From an uncultured Acidimicrobiales bacterium (GTDB taxonomy: Bacteria > Actinomycetota > Acidimicrobiia > Acidimicrobiales > Poriferisodalaceae), in assembly GCA_905477545.1 (NCBI GenBank), contig CAJQGN010000131.1:1-43634 (forward strand): a stretch of DNA of 43,634 nt, given 5' to 3'. Numbering within the stretch: position 1 is the first letter of the stretch; every line of letters begins with the position of its first letter. Of the stretch, positions 1 through 8,751 are shown one piece after another. The translations under genes and the position numbers were made by a program. The notes under the pieces were generated by a model that was not told where the DNA came from, did not search any database, and was given only the letters and a program-made list of their open reading frames with translations.

Positions 1-1083
1 GAAACTTTTACGGTTATATCTCAGCGACGAGACGCAGTTCCGATATTGCTAGTGATCGATCACTTACTTGACCGAAGTTTCGAAATAGAGATGGATGAAG
101 AAATCTACGACGCTGCTGCTGGCGCGAACGCAGAATACCGAACACGTCAATTTAGGTATGGGTACACATCGATGGTGACTCCTAATTCCACTTATCACCT
201 TAATCTGGACACTCTTGGACGAGAGTTACTAAAGCAACAACCCATTACTGGCGACGTGAATTTGGCTGATTATCAAACGGAACGCACATGGGCCACTGCG
301 GCAGATGGAAAGCAAATACCCATTAGTCTTGTATGGCGTCCAGATCGCGTGGACGGGCCTGCACCTACTGTCGTTTATGGGTATGGCTCCTACGAAGCTG
401 TTATGCCAGCCTCATTCTCATCAGCGAGACTGTCGCTGCTTGATCGAGGAATAATCTTCGCCATGACTCATGTGCGTGGCGGCGGTGAGTTAGGCAGGGA
501 TTGGTATGACGACGGGCGTCTTGGAAATAAACAAAATACATTTACCGATTTCTCTGTGTGTGTAAGACATCTTGTAAACAGCAGTTTTTCCGCAGCAGAC
601 CAAATTATCGCACGAGGCGGAAGCGCAGGCGGTCTTCTTATGGGAGTACTCGCAAACCAAGAACCTGAGCTTTTCGCTGGAATAGTGGCTGAAGTGCCTT
701 TCGTGGACAACGTCAACACAATGCTCGATCCAAGTATTCCGCTTACGGTAACTGAATACGACGAATGGGGCGATCCCAATAGTTTTGATGCATTTAAGTG
801 GATGTGTGCTTACTCACCGTACGAAAACGTAATTTCTCAGAACTACCCGCCCATGTTAGTCACAGCCGGGTTAAACGATCCGAGAGTTCAGTATTGGGAA
901 CCAGCCAAATGGGTGGCAAAACTTCGAACGGCAAACACATCTTCCAATATTTTGCTGCTTAAGACAGAAATGGGTGCTGGTCACGGCGGACCATCGGGAC
1001 GTTATAACGCTTGGAGAGACGAGGCCTTTGTGTTCTCATTCATTCTCGACTGTCTTGATACGTCAAAGCCTTCAAAAAATTAA
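1..1083 (+). CDS. ptrB: Prolyl oligopeptidase family S9A, oligopeptidase B-like, C-terminal part (5' truncated by window edge)
   Basis: Frame is open from base 1. 'RYGYTSMVTPNSTYHLNL...LLKQQPI...WATAADGKQIPISLVWRPD' and the catalytic 'GGSAGGLLMG' match oligopeptidase B. Confidence 0.9.
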   Translation, partial: ETFTVISQRRDAVPILLVIDHLLDRSFEIEMDEEIYDAAAGANAEYRTRQFRYGYTSMVTPNSTYHLNLDTLGRELLKQQPITGDVNLADYQTERTWATAADGKQIPISLVWRPDRVDGPAPTVVYGYGSYEAVMPASFSSARLSLLDRGIIFAMTHVRGGGELGRDWYDDGRLGNKQNTFTDFSVCVRHLVNSSFSAADQIIARGGSAGGLLMGVLANQEPELFAGIVAEVPFVDNVNTMLDPSIPLTVTEYDEWGDPNSFDAFKWMCAYSPYENVISQNYPPMLVTAGLNDPRVQYWEPAKWVAKLRTANTSSNILLLKTEMGAGHGGPSGRYNAWRDEAFVFSFILDCLDTSKPSKN

Positions 1084-1467
1084 GGCACCGATTGCGCAAA
1101 GCATGAAGGCTCCATTCCTCAGTAGAGACCATACGCCGATAGGTTTAACTGCCAGACCTCCAAAACAAGCGCATACAGGTCTTTCACTTTTGGGAAGACG
1201 CAGTGCCTTGATCAGCACAGCGGAGAAAACAGTCAGAGATACTAGCCCCGCCCATATGAACAGAGTGGATTGAAATCCAACTACCAGAAAAGCCCCCACT
1301 ATTATTTCAATGGGCGCAACGATAGGAATCACTAATCTCGGTACTCGCAATAATTCAGCCGCCATTGGCCATTTTCTGTCTCGCAATTTAAGGGTGCCCG
1401 AACTTAAAAATATTAGCCCGAACACTACTCGACTAATGAAGCCCAAAAAGAACGATGACTCAAGCAC
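1072..1467 (-). CDS. MauE/DoxX-like small integral membrane protein
   Basis: 131 aa with several TM segments; 'RVVFGLIFLSSGTLKLRD' N-terminus typical of the MauE/DoxX family. Lies 9 nt downstream of the flavin reductase gene. Confidence 0.65.
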   Translation of the reverse strand: MLESSFFLGFISRVVFGLIFLSSGTLKLRDRKWPMAAELLRVPRLVIPIVAPIEIIVGAFLVVGFQSTLFIWAGLVSLTVFSAVLIKALRLPKSERPVCACFGGLAVKPIGVWSLLRNGAFMLCAIGALIF

Positions 1468-1476
1468 TGTTAGTAG

Positions 1477-1953
1477 TTACTTAAACGTTCCGTATCCGCC
1501 TTTAAAAAATAAAAGCGGCTCTTTATCTTCGCCAGCTGCGATCTCGATGACTCGACCTATGACGATGTCATGGTCGCCACCATCATGAATAATTTCGATT
1601 TTACAATCTATATAAGCAACTGAACCCTCAATTATTGGGGACCCCGAGGGCCCCGGGCGCCAATTCACTCCTTCGAATTTGTTCTCAGAACGACTCGCCA
1701 TAACTCCGCAAACCTCGAGCTGATCCAAGGCCATGACGTTTACACAAAAAACACCGGCCTCCTTTATCGCTAGCCAAGAACTAGAATCCTTACTCGGAAG
1801 AAAAGCCACAAGCGGCGGATCTAAGGAAACTGATGTAAAAGAACCTATTGCCATTCCAACAGGCGTTCCTCCATTGACTGCGGTTACTGCAGTAACGCCT
1901 GTAGCGAATTGTCCCAAAACGTTTCTAAAATCACGTGAATCAAATTCAGTCAT
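1477..1953 (-). CDS. Flavin reductase-like domain protein (FMN-binding split barrel)
   Basis: 'FATGVTAVTA...GMAIGSFTSVSLDPPLVAFLP...SSSWLAIKEAGVFCVNVM' is the flavin reductase family signature. Confidence 0.9.
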   Translation of the reverse strand: MTEFDSRDFRNVLGQFATGVTAVTAVNGGTPVGMAIGSFTSVSLDPPLVAFLPSKDSSSWLAIKEAGVFCVNVMALDQLEVCGVMASRSENKFEGVNWRPGPSGSPIIEGSVAYIDCKIEIIHDGGDHDIVIGRVIEIAAGEDKEPLLFFKGGYGTFK

Positions 1954-2038
1954 AGATTCTTATTATTAACAGCTTTGCACGCCCAACATCACTTCAAATC
2001 TTTGCATTCTCTGTTTAGGTGTCGACTAACATTGTCTC

Positions 2039-3487
2039 ATGACTCGACTTGGAGCTCCTCCGTTACCCGAAGGATTTGTGGCTTTTGTAAAGCGTGACTG
2101 CCCCACTTGCGAGCTCGTCGAAGGCGTACTTGCGGACATTGCCGACCGCACAAACATTACGGTGTACACGCAGGACGATCCGAATTTTCCATCTGGTCTA
2201 AATAATTTAGTGGACGATAACGACCTCTTTTTTTCTTGGCATCACGAGATTGAAACTGTTCCTACACTGCTAAGAGTTACCTCCGTCGGTGAAACAAGTC
2301 GCGTTGTCGGATGGGACCGCGCTATCTGGGAAGAGTTCACAGGGCTTCAAAATTTAGGTTCCGACATCGCTTCCTTTCGACCAGGATGCGGTTCTCTTTC
2401 AGTCGACCCTAATTTAGCTGGTTACTTAGAAGCAAAGTTCAGCGGCTCATCACTAATTGGGCGTCGAATCGAGTTTGCGGCATTAGAAGATTCTCACGAA
2501 GCAATGTTTAACCGCGGTTGGACTGATGGTTTACCAGTAATCGCTCCGACTGAGGAAAGAGTATTAGCCATGCTCGCTGGGACAAAAAGACTTCCAAGCG
2601 AAGTCATCGCCTCGGTACCTCCAGATCTCGCCGCATGCACGGTTGAAAAAATAGCAATCAACGCCGTGATGGCTGGGTGTAAGCCAGAATATTTACCGAT
2701 CGTGCTAGCCGCAGTAGAAGCAATATGCAACGAAACTTTCAACATGCACGGACTTTTAGCCACCACGATGCCTCATGCTCCTGTGCTAGTTGTTAACGGC
2801 CCTATCGCAGAGCAAATCGGAATGAACTCTGGTGGTAACGCATTCGGGCAAGGAAATAGAGCGAACAGCACCATCGGTAGAGCGGTTCAACTAGTTGTAA
2901 GGAACGTAGGCGGCGGTCGACCTGGCGAAGTTGACAGAGCAGCTCTCGGCTCACCAGCCAAAGTTGGTTTCTGTTTTGCCGAGCGAGAGGCAGATTCTCC
3001 TTGGGAACCCATATCTACCATGTATGGGTTCCCCAAAGGAACTAACACCGTCTTAGCTTTTCCCGGAGAATCGCCCCACAATATAACTGACCAAATTTCG
3101 AGAGATCCAGAATCCTTAGCTCGTACTTTCGCCGTCAATCTACTAGGAATACAACATACGAAACTGGTTTTGGGTTTCGACGCTATTTTGGCGGTCACAC
3201 CTGATCATTCAAGAATTTTCGCAGAGGCCGATTGGTCGCGCCAGCGTCTAACAGATCGAATTGTCGAATTAACTATCCGACCGGGGAAAGATTTGGTTCG
3301 AGGCGCAAATGGAATTGCTGAGGGTGTCTCAGCGGATTTTCAAGAGCTTGAGTTACCAAAGTTCCGCCAAGGTGGTCTACATATTGTGCATTGTGGTGGC
3401 GGAGCAGGCTTGTTTTCAGCGATAATTGGAGGGTGGGTAAACGGAGACATGGGCTCAACACCAGTATGTGTAGAAATCACTCCATAA
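2039..3487 (+). CDS. Thioredoxin-like N-terminal domain (CPTC) fused to an uncharacterised C-terminal domain; partner gene of the UGSC selenoprotein
   Basis: 482-aa ORF with N-terminal 'FVAFVKRDCPTCELVEGVLADI'; remainder not assigned to a named family from sequence alone. Stops 14 nt before the UGSC gene. Confidence 0.75.
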   Translation: MTRLGAPPLPEGFVAFVKRDCPTCELVEGVLADIADRTNITVYTQDDPNFPSGLNNLVDDNDLFFSWHHEIETVPTLLRVTSVGETSRVVGWDRAIWEEFTGLQNLGSDIASFRPGCGSLSVDPNLAGYLEAKFSGSSLIGRRIEFAALEDSHEAMFNRGWTDGLPVIAPTEERVLAMLAGTKRLPSEVIASVPPDLAACTVEKIAINAVMAGCKPEYLPIVLAAVEAICNETFNMHGLLATTMPHAPVLVVNGPIAEQIGMNSGGNAFGQGNRANSTIGRAVQLVVRNVGGGRPGEVDRAALGSPAKVGFCFAEREADSPWEPISTMYGFPKGTNTVLAFPGESPHNITDQISRDPESLARTFAVNLLGIQHTKLVLGFDAILAVTPDHSRIFAEADWSRQRLTDRIVELTIRPGKDLVRGANGIAEGVSADFQELELPKFRQGGLHIVHCGGGAGLFSAIIGGWVNGDMGSTPVCVEITP

Positions 3488-3501
3488 CTTAGGAGACATA
3501 A

Positions 3502-4017
3502 ATGACTAAAGTTCTCGATCCAACGAACGAAACTAAACCAACTGAAATTCCGCGCGTGGAGCGACCATCTTCTTTAAAGGGATTAACAGTCGGCTTACTG
3601 GACATAAGCAAACCTCGAGGCAACCGATTTTTAGATCGTATTGAGGAGCGCCTTACTGAACAAGGCATAAAAGTTTTGCGTTTCAAAAAACCGACTTTCA
3701 CTAAACCAGCACCGGTAGATTTACGTCACGAAATATCGACAAAGTGTGACGTTGTAATTGAAGCATTAGCTGATTGAGGCAGTTGCACGTCATGCAGTGT
3801 GCATGACATTACCGATTTAGAACGACGAGGCATTCCAGGAGTTTTCGTAGCGACTACTCAATTCATCGATGGTGCTGAAGTCCAGGGTCGAGCCCTTGGC
3901 TTTGACCCAGCCGCTGTTTGGGTAGAACATCCGATCCAGGATCGCACTGACGATGAAATGATCATCATCGCCGACAAAGCCATCGATGAGTTAATCGAAG
4001 CTCTTACCCAAGCGTAA
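3502..4017 (+). CDS. UGSC-motif selenoprotein; in-frame UGA (3775-3777) read as selenocysteine, 171 aa
   Basis: ORFs 3502-3777 and 3799-4017 are in the same frame, separated only by TGA. Readthrough gives '...KCDVVIEALADUGSCTSCSVHDITDLERRGIPGVFVATTQF...'. SD-like TTAGGAGA precedes the ATG. bSECIS-like hairpin at 3789-3807. Confidence 0.9.
3778..3813 (+). promoter_or_regulatory. Bacterial SECIS (bSECIS) hairpin for the UGSC selenoprotein
   Basis: GTCATGC (3789-3795) pairs perfectly with GCATGAC (3801-3807); 5-nt loop AGTGT begins 19 nt after the UGA and carries G in its first two bases. Possible lower stem 3778-3783 with 3808-3813. Confidence 0.8.
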
Positions 4018-4869
4018 TTCTTGGCCGTTAAGTGCCGCGTAAATTAGTCCATCCGCTATTAGGGCTGCCACTAGCTTGTCAGCTCTAATAGTTTCTTTAG
4101 CGATTCCCATTACACATTCTGCGTTTGCATAAGATACTGGACCATCGGACAACGCTTTTAATAGCTTGCCTCGTGCTTGCCGGTCGCTCCCGCTAAACGG
4201 TTTCTGTGAGGAGCTAACTCCGGCGCTTCCAATAGACGGGTCTGGTCCCAGTCCCTGCCATGAGCACCATTCAAGAACTGGGCATTGAGAACATTTAGGT
4301 TCATGTCTCTTGCAGATAAGGGCGCCTAGGTCAAAAAGGCCTTGATTCCATTCCCAGGTTCGCCCCGAAGGGATCAAGCTGTCTGCCGTAGATTGAGCAG
4401 TTTTGTTTGTAAGTCGCGACCCCGACCAGCGTGCAAGAATTCTTCCAACGTTTGTATCAACCACGCCAATGTCAATTTCGTATGCGAAACAAAGAACAGC
4501 TCTAGCTGTATACGGACCAACTCCAGGCAGAGTAAGGAGTGTTTCGAGGTCTCTAGGTATTACCGAACCATGTTCAGTCACAACTATCCGCGCAGTCCTG
4601 TGGAGGTTAACCGCTCGTCTCGGGAAACCAAGACCACTCCAGGCTTTAAGAATCACATCTAAGGGTGTCTCTGCGAAATCATTGATATCTGGCCAAGAAG
4701 CGACAAAATAGTCGTATTTGGGTACAACACGTTCAACCTGAGTCTGTTGCAACATCACTTCTGACAGTAATATTTTCCATGGATCCCGAGTCGCCCTCCA
4801 AGGCAACAGTCGTCGCTCTCTTGATGACCATCGTGTGAGAGCTTCTTCTCGATTGGCAGAAATTTTCAC
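3991..4869 (-). CDS. mutY: A/G-specific adenine glycosylase
   Basis: HhH-GPD 'LLTLPGVGPYTARAVLCFAYE', 'VMLQQTQVERVVPKY', and Fe-S loop C-x6-C-x2-C-x5-C ('CKRHEPKCSQCPVLEWC'). Confidence 0.92.
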   Translation of the reverse strand: MKISANREEALTRWSSRERRLLPWRATRDPWKILLSEVMLQQTQVERVVPKYDYFVASWPDINDFAETPLDVILKAWSGLGFPRRAVNLHRTARIVVTEHGSVIPRDLETLLTLPGVGPYTARAVLCFAYEIDIGVVDTNVGRILARWSGSRLTNKTAQSTADSLIPSGRTWEWNQGLFDLGALICKRHEPKCSQCPVLEWCSWQGLGPDPSIGSAGVSSSQKPFSGSDRQARGKLLKALSDGPVSYANAECVMGIAKETIRADKLVAALIADGLIYAALNGQELRLGKSFD

Positions 4870-5023
4870 GAAGCTAAACTCCCTAACTACCGATATTCAT
4901 CTGCAATAAATCAGATTAGTTACTAATAAACTACTGTTACTTATGAAATCAAAACTGGTTACTAGTGAACTTCTCGCATAGCCTTTCATTTATCCCATCT
5001 CAATACTCGGTGAAGGACTCCCG

Positions 5024-6604
5024 ATGACCGCACCTGACATGCAAGCAGCTTCTGACGCCTTAGCTTTAGGTATCGACGTGATCAACAAAGCGGTTAGTAG
5101 GGCTGCTTCGTTACCCGATATAGATGACCACCAAAGTCTTTTGTATGACATAGCTCATGCAGCCTCAGCCATAGACATTAGTAGGTCTCTACTCGACTAC
5201 GGGTCAAAAGGAATCAATGAAGGACGCTTAGCCTGTGCTTTCATCGCTGACACAATTGCTGATCTGAATACAAAACTTTTCGGTCGAGAGGCTTCCTGGG
5301 GAGTTGACGTTAATTCGTTACAAAACGCTCACACGTTTATTTCTACTTATCGCTCTCCTGAGTTTGTGTCTGAGCTTGCCACACTTCAGGCGCCGAATCA
5401 CCTTGACCAAGAATTTGAAATGGTTGCTGATACTTTTCGACGGTTCGGCGAAGACAAAATCGCTCCTCAAGCTGAACATATTCACCGCGAAGACACTGAT
5501 ATACCCGAAGATATTATTCAAGGGTTAGCGGAGCTTGGATGCTTCGGCCTTTCCGTGCCAGAGGAGTACGGAGGATTCGCAACTGGCAGCGAATCTGATT
5601 ATCTAGGCATGGTCATTGCGACCGAAGAACTCTCTAGGGCCTCTCTGGGCGCCGGTGGCTCCCTAATCACTCGCCCGGAAATCTTAACCCGAGCACTTGA
5701 ACGCGGTGGGACCGAGGAGCAAAAGAAAGAGTGGTTTCCAAAGATAGCTACTGGAGAAACTATGGTTGCGGTCGCAGTTACCGAGCCGGACTATGGAAGT
5801 GATGTAGCGAACTTGAAGGTCACCGCGACAAGAGTAGATGGCGGCTGGCATATAAACGGGGTAAAGACATGGTGCACTTTCGCTGGCAGAGCAAACGTTT
5901 TGATGCTTCTGGCTCGAACGGACCCTGATCGGAGCAAGACACACAAGGGATTGAGCTTGTTCATTGTTCCAAAGCCTCAGGCGGCTGGACATAGCTTTGA
6001 ATTTGACCAGGAAACTGGTGGGTCAATGGAGGGTCGGGCGATTCCAACCCTCGGATATCGGGGCATGCATAGCTTCGAAATAGCCTTCAATAATTGGTTT
6101 GTTCCGTCAGAAAATCAGATTGGATTAGAAGAAGGCCTCGGTAAAGGCTTTTATATGCAAATGGCAGGGTTCGAAAATGGCCGGCTTCAAACAGCAGCTA
6201 GGGCTGTAGGTCTTATGCAAGCTGCTTACGAAGAAGCACTCAACTATGCAGAGAATCGAGCAGTTTTCGGCTCCTCCCTGTCCGAATATCAGCTGACGAA
6301 AACAAAGCTAGGGCGAATGGCTGCGATCATACAAGGGTCTAGGCAATACAGTTACAGCGTTGCCCAGATGATGGCCAAAGGGGAAGGCACGCTCGAAGCA
6401 TCCATGGTGAAGGCTTACGTTTGTAAAGCTGCCGAATGGGTAACCCGTGAGGCGATGCAAATTCACGGTGGATTCGGGTTCGCTGAGGAGTACAAAATCA
6501 GTAGACTTTTCGTAGATGCACGCGTGCTTTCTATCTTCGAAGGTGCCGATGAGACACTTTGCTTAAAGATGATCGCTAAGCGTCTGCTTGCTAACGCATC
6601 TTAA
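5024..6604 (+). CDS. Acyl-CoA dehydrogenase family protein with ~130-aa N-terminal extension
   Basis: 'VAVTEPDYGSDVANLKVTATRVDGGWHINGVKTWCTFA' and 'MQIHGGFGFAEEYKISRLFVDARVLSIFEGADE'. Confidence 0.93.
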   Translation: MTAPDMQAASDALALGIDVINKAVSRAASLPDIDDHQSLLYDIAHAASAIDISRSLLDYGSKGINEGRLACAFIADTIADLNTKLFGREASWGVDVNSLQNAHTFISTYRSPEFVSELATLQAPNHLDQEFEMVADTFRRFGEDKIAPQAEHIHREDTDIPEDIIQGLAELGCFGLSVPEEYGGFATGSESDYLGMVIATEELSRASLGAGGSLITRPEILTRALERGGTEEQKKEWFPKIATGETMVAVAVTEPDYGSDVANLKVTATRVDGGWHINGVKTWCTFAGRANVLMLLARTDPDRSKTHKGLSLFIVPKPQAAGHSFEFDQETGGSMEGRAIPTLGYRGMHSFEIAFNNWFVPSENQIGLEEGLGKGFYMQMAGFENGRLQTAARAVGLMQAAYEEALNYAENRAVFGSSLSEYQLTKTKLGRMAAIIQGSRQYSYSVAQMMAKGEGTLEASMVKAYVCKAAEWVTREAMQIHGGFGFAEEYKISRLFVDARVLSIFEGADETLCLKMIAKRLLANAS

Positions 6605-6609
6605 CGCGT

Positions 6610-7404
6610 TCAGAATGCAGGACGAAGCAATTCACTAGCTACCGAGCAGTCAGCTCGCATCGGAAGCCCGGCTGCAAATAGGCCCTTAGGCCCAATAATC
6701 GCGTCAGCGAGGCTTAGCGGCATAATTCTTCCTCTGCTTGGAGAGCATCTTCGTTGGGCAGACGTTTCTTTACAAGTTCAAAAATTGGCCCAGGGAGGGC
6801 TCGGCCTTCACCCACTACGACCCATACGTCAACACCAAAAAATTAGCTGTAGACGCTGCAGCTAATCCTGACGAGGCAGTAACTATCCCGTCGGGGCCGA
6901 CTGCCGCTGCTTCAACAAGAACAACGTCCGATGTCGCGCAAGCTTGACCAATGGACGTCAACGGTAACTCAGTAACTTGCACGCCCTTTGACATCAAATT
7001 TCTAGCGTACCCGCTACCTTCGCCATAGGCATCTAACACTCGAACAGAGATATCAGGCCGCTCATACAATTTACTGCCCTCTATCTCTGGCCATCCGATC
7101 AGACTCAATATTGCGTTTTCGGGCAACGACGAAGCTACTTGCTTAGAGGTCAGGTCTTCACCTAGCAGATCCGCTCGAAACTTCGTGCAGTTTCGAGCGG
7201 ATCTGAAGAAATAAGAACGCGCGTTACCAAAGTCCAAACCGCTCCTGCGTAAGGGTGGTGGCGCACAATTCAACGACAAGCATTCATTAATTCTGCTGGT
7301 TCTCCCCGTAACGAACTGAACGCATCAGCTGTTTCGACCGCTAATAAAGTTTGGTCAACACCACCCGCACGGGCTACGTATCGGAGACGTTCAATAGGGT
7401 GCAT
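6610..7404 (-). pseudogene. Decayed actinobacterial-type eIF-2B/translation-initiation-factor-like gene (one nonsense codon plus at least three frameshifts)
   Basis: Fragments in successive minus frames: 'MHPIERLRYVARAGGVDQTLLAVETADAFSSLRGEPAELMNACR*IVRHHPYAGAVWTLVTRVLISSDPLETARSFER' / 'ADLLGEDLTSKQVASS...ATSDVVLVEAAAVGPDGIVTASSGLAAASTANF' / 'GVDVWVVVGEGRALPGPIFELVKKRLPNEDALQAEEEL' / 'MPLSLADAIIGPKGLFAAGLPMRADCSVASELLRPAF*'. Confidence 0.7.
7166..7205. repeat. Perfect 16-bp inverted repeat, 8-nt loop
   Basis: CAGATCCGCTCGAAAC (7166-7181) / TTCGTGCA / GTTTCGAGCGGATCTG (7190-7205). Confidence 0.95.
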
Positions 7405-7453
7405 CAAAAAACGATGCCATACTATGCGCTCTCAGCTAGGACGATTGCTCAAG

Positions 7454-7963
7454 ATGCGCTATTTTTTTTATGTGCCTAATAATCCGCGTTCAACAACAAC
7501 CCTCTCAACGATCAATGGTGAGAGCCAGTCACTCGAGCAGTGGTTGACGACGTTCAATTTACTTTGCGTAGTTATCGATCCCTATACTTACCAAAGCGGT
7601 TGGATCATTCCCACGGCCGATCGTATTTTTTCGCACTATAGGGAAGCTAACGTGCGTTGTGCTTTCGTCGTCACCGGTAGCGGCGAAGGCGCAAAAGAAT
7701 TCTTGGGAAAATTCGCAACCGACTGGCTGGTGCTTACTGACGAGAAAAGAGAGCTCGTAGCTTCTCTAGGATTGCAATCTCTCCCTGCATTAGTGCACCT
7801 AGGCCAAGACTGTTCTATCCTCGGATCAGCAGAAAATTGGAACCCAAGCGAATGGCACGATGTTATTAGCGGAGTAGAAGATGCCATGGCTTGGAGATCG
7901 AAGCCTCTAATTCCAGATGCGTCTGATCCCGGACCCTTTGAAGGCACTCCTGCGATGGGCTAA
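7454..7963 (+). CDS. Thioredoxin/AhpC-like fold hypothetical protein
   Basis: ORF 7424-7963; internal ATG at 7454 (MRYFFYVPNNP) is a better start. 'VIDPYTYQSGWIIPTADRIFSHY...DWLVLTDEKRELVASLGLQSLPALVHL' resembles a thioredoxin-like fold with cis-Pro region. Confidence 0.5.
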   Translation: MRYFFYVPNNPRSTTTLSTINGESQSLEQWLTTFNLLCVVIDPYTYQSGWIIPTADRIFSHYREANVRCAFVVTGSGEGAKEFLGKFATDWLVLTDEKRELVASLGLQSLPALVHLGQDCSILGSAENWNPSEWHDVISGVEDAMAWRSKPLIPDASDPGPFEGTPAMG

Positions 7964-7997
7964 CTGCCTATCGCCCACATCACCTGAAACACATCGC

Positions 7998-8681
7998 TTA
8001 ATTTTCCAATTTCACCCGGTACATTTCAGCGTCAGCTCGTTGCAGTAACTCTGATCCAGAATCACGTACCCCATGACCTACAGTTAAACCTAACGAAGCG
8101 CTAACGGAGATTGAATACCCTCCGATAGAAAAAGGCTGCTCAAACATCGCTGCTAACCGAACACGCACCGCTTCAATATCAGTGTTGCTGCGCAACTCCG
8201 GGCATACAACTATAAATTCATCGCCGCCGAAACGAGCGACGGTATCACTCGGGCGAACTATCTGAGCAAACCTGCCTGCAATCAAGCGCAGCAACTCATC
8301 TCCAACTGAATGCCCATAAATATCATTTACCATTTTGAAATTATTTAAGTCACAAAATATAAGCCCAACATACTTTCCACTCCGTCGTGAAACCGTCAGA
8401 GCCTCTTCTAATTTAGCTGAGGCATGCATTCGATTTCCCCTACCAGTCACCGGATCATAAAATGCTTGCTGAGCCAACTCAGCTTCGTGACGGCCCCCGG
8501 AAAGCAACATTCCCAATGCAGCACAGCTAAGCGATAGCGCTGATACTAAAAGTGTTCCGATTACCAGAACCGTCGCTGACTCAGATACAAGGCTCGACTT
8601 AATCAAGAACCAAGCTGCCCCAATCATCGAAAAAACAGACACGGGGATCGAATAGAAAAAAAGGAAACGGCGAGCAGTCAT
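7998..8681 (-). CDS. Membrane-anchored GGDEF diguanylate cyclase
   Basis: Two N-terminal TM segments, then 'DPVTGRGNRMHA...FCDLNNFKMVNDIYGHSVGDELL...VARFGGDEFIVV'. Confidence 0.92.
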   Translation of the reverse strand: MTARRFLFFYSIPVSVFSMIGAAWFLIKSSLVSESATVLVIGTLLVSALSLSCAALGMLLSGGRHEAELAQQAFYDPVTGRGNRMHASAKLEEALTVSRRSGKYVGLIFCDLNNFKMVNDIYGHSVGDELLRLIAGRFAQIVRPSDTVARFGGDEFIVVCPELRSNTDIEAVRVRLAAMFEQPFSIGGYSISVSASLGLTVGHGVRDSGSELLQRADAEMYRVKLEN

Positions 8682-8751
8682 AGTGTGTTACTTACAACAG
8701 TAGAGGTTCAACACCTTGGGAGAGAGACCAATAGCGAAGTTGCTTTCCGGA

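Noticed and set aside
468-779. Antisense ORFs of 60-150 aa inside recognised genes (for example 468-779, 14177-14593, 23398-23778, 34341-34787, 40396-40845)
   Set aside because: They lie opposite strong protein-family genes, have low-complexity or frame-shadow composition and no recognisable domains.
7166-7205. 16-bp inverted repeat as an intrinsic terminator
   Set aside because: No T-run on either strand and it lies inside former coding sequence.
7272-7290. In-frame TGA in the eIF-2B-like fragment (ACR*IVRHHP) as a third selenocysteine codon
   Set aside because: No redox motif, no suitable hairpin noted, and further frameshifts follow; a CGA-to-TGA nonsense change is simpler.
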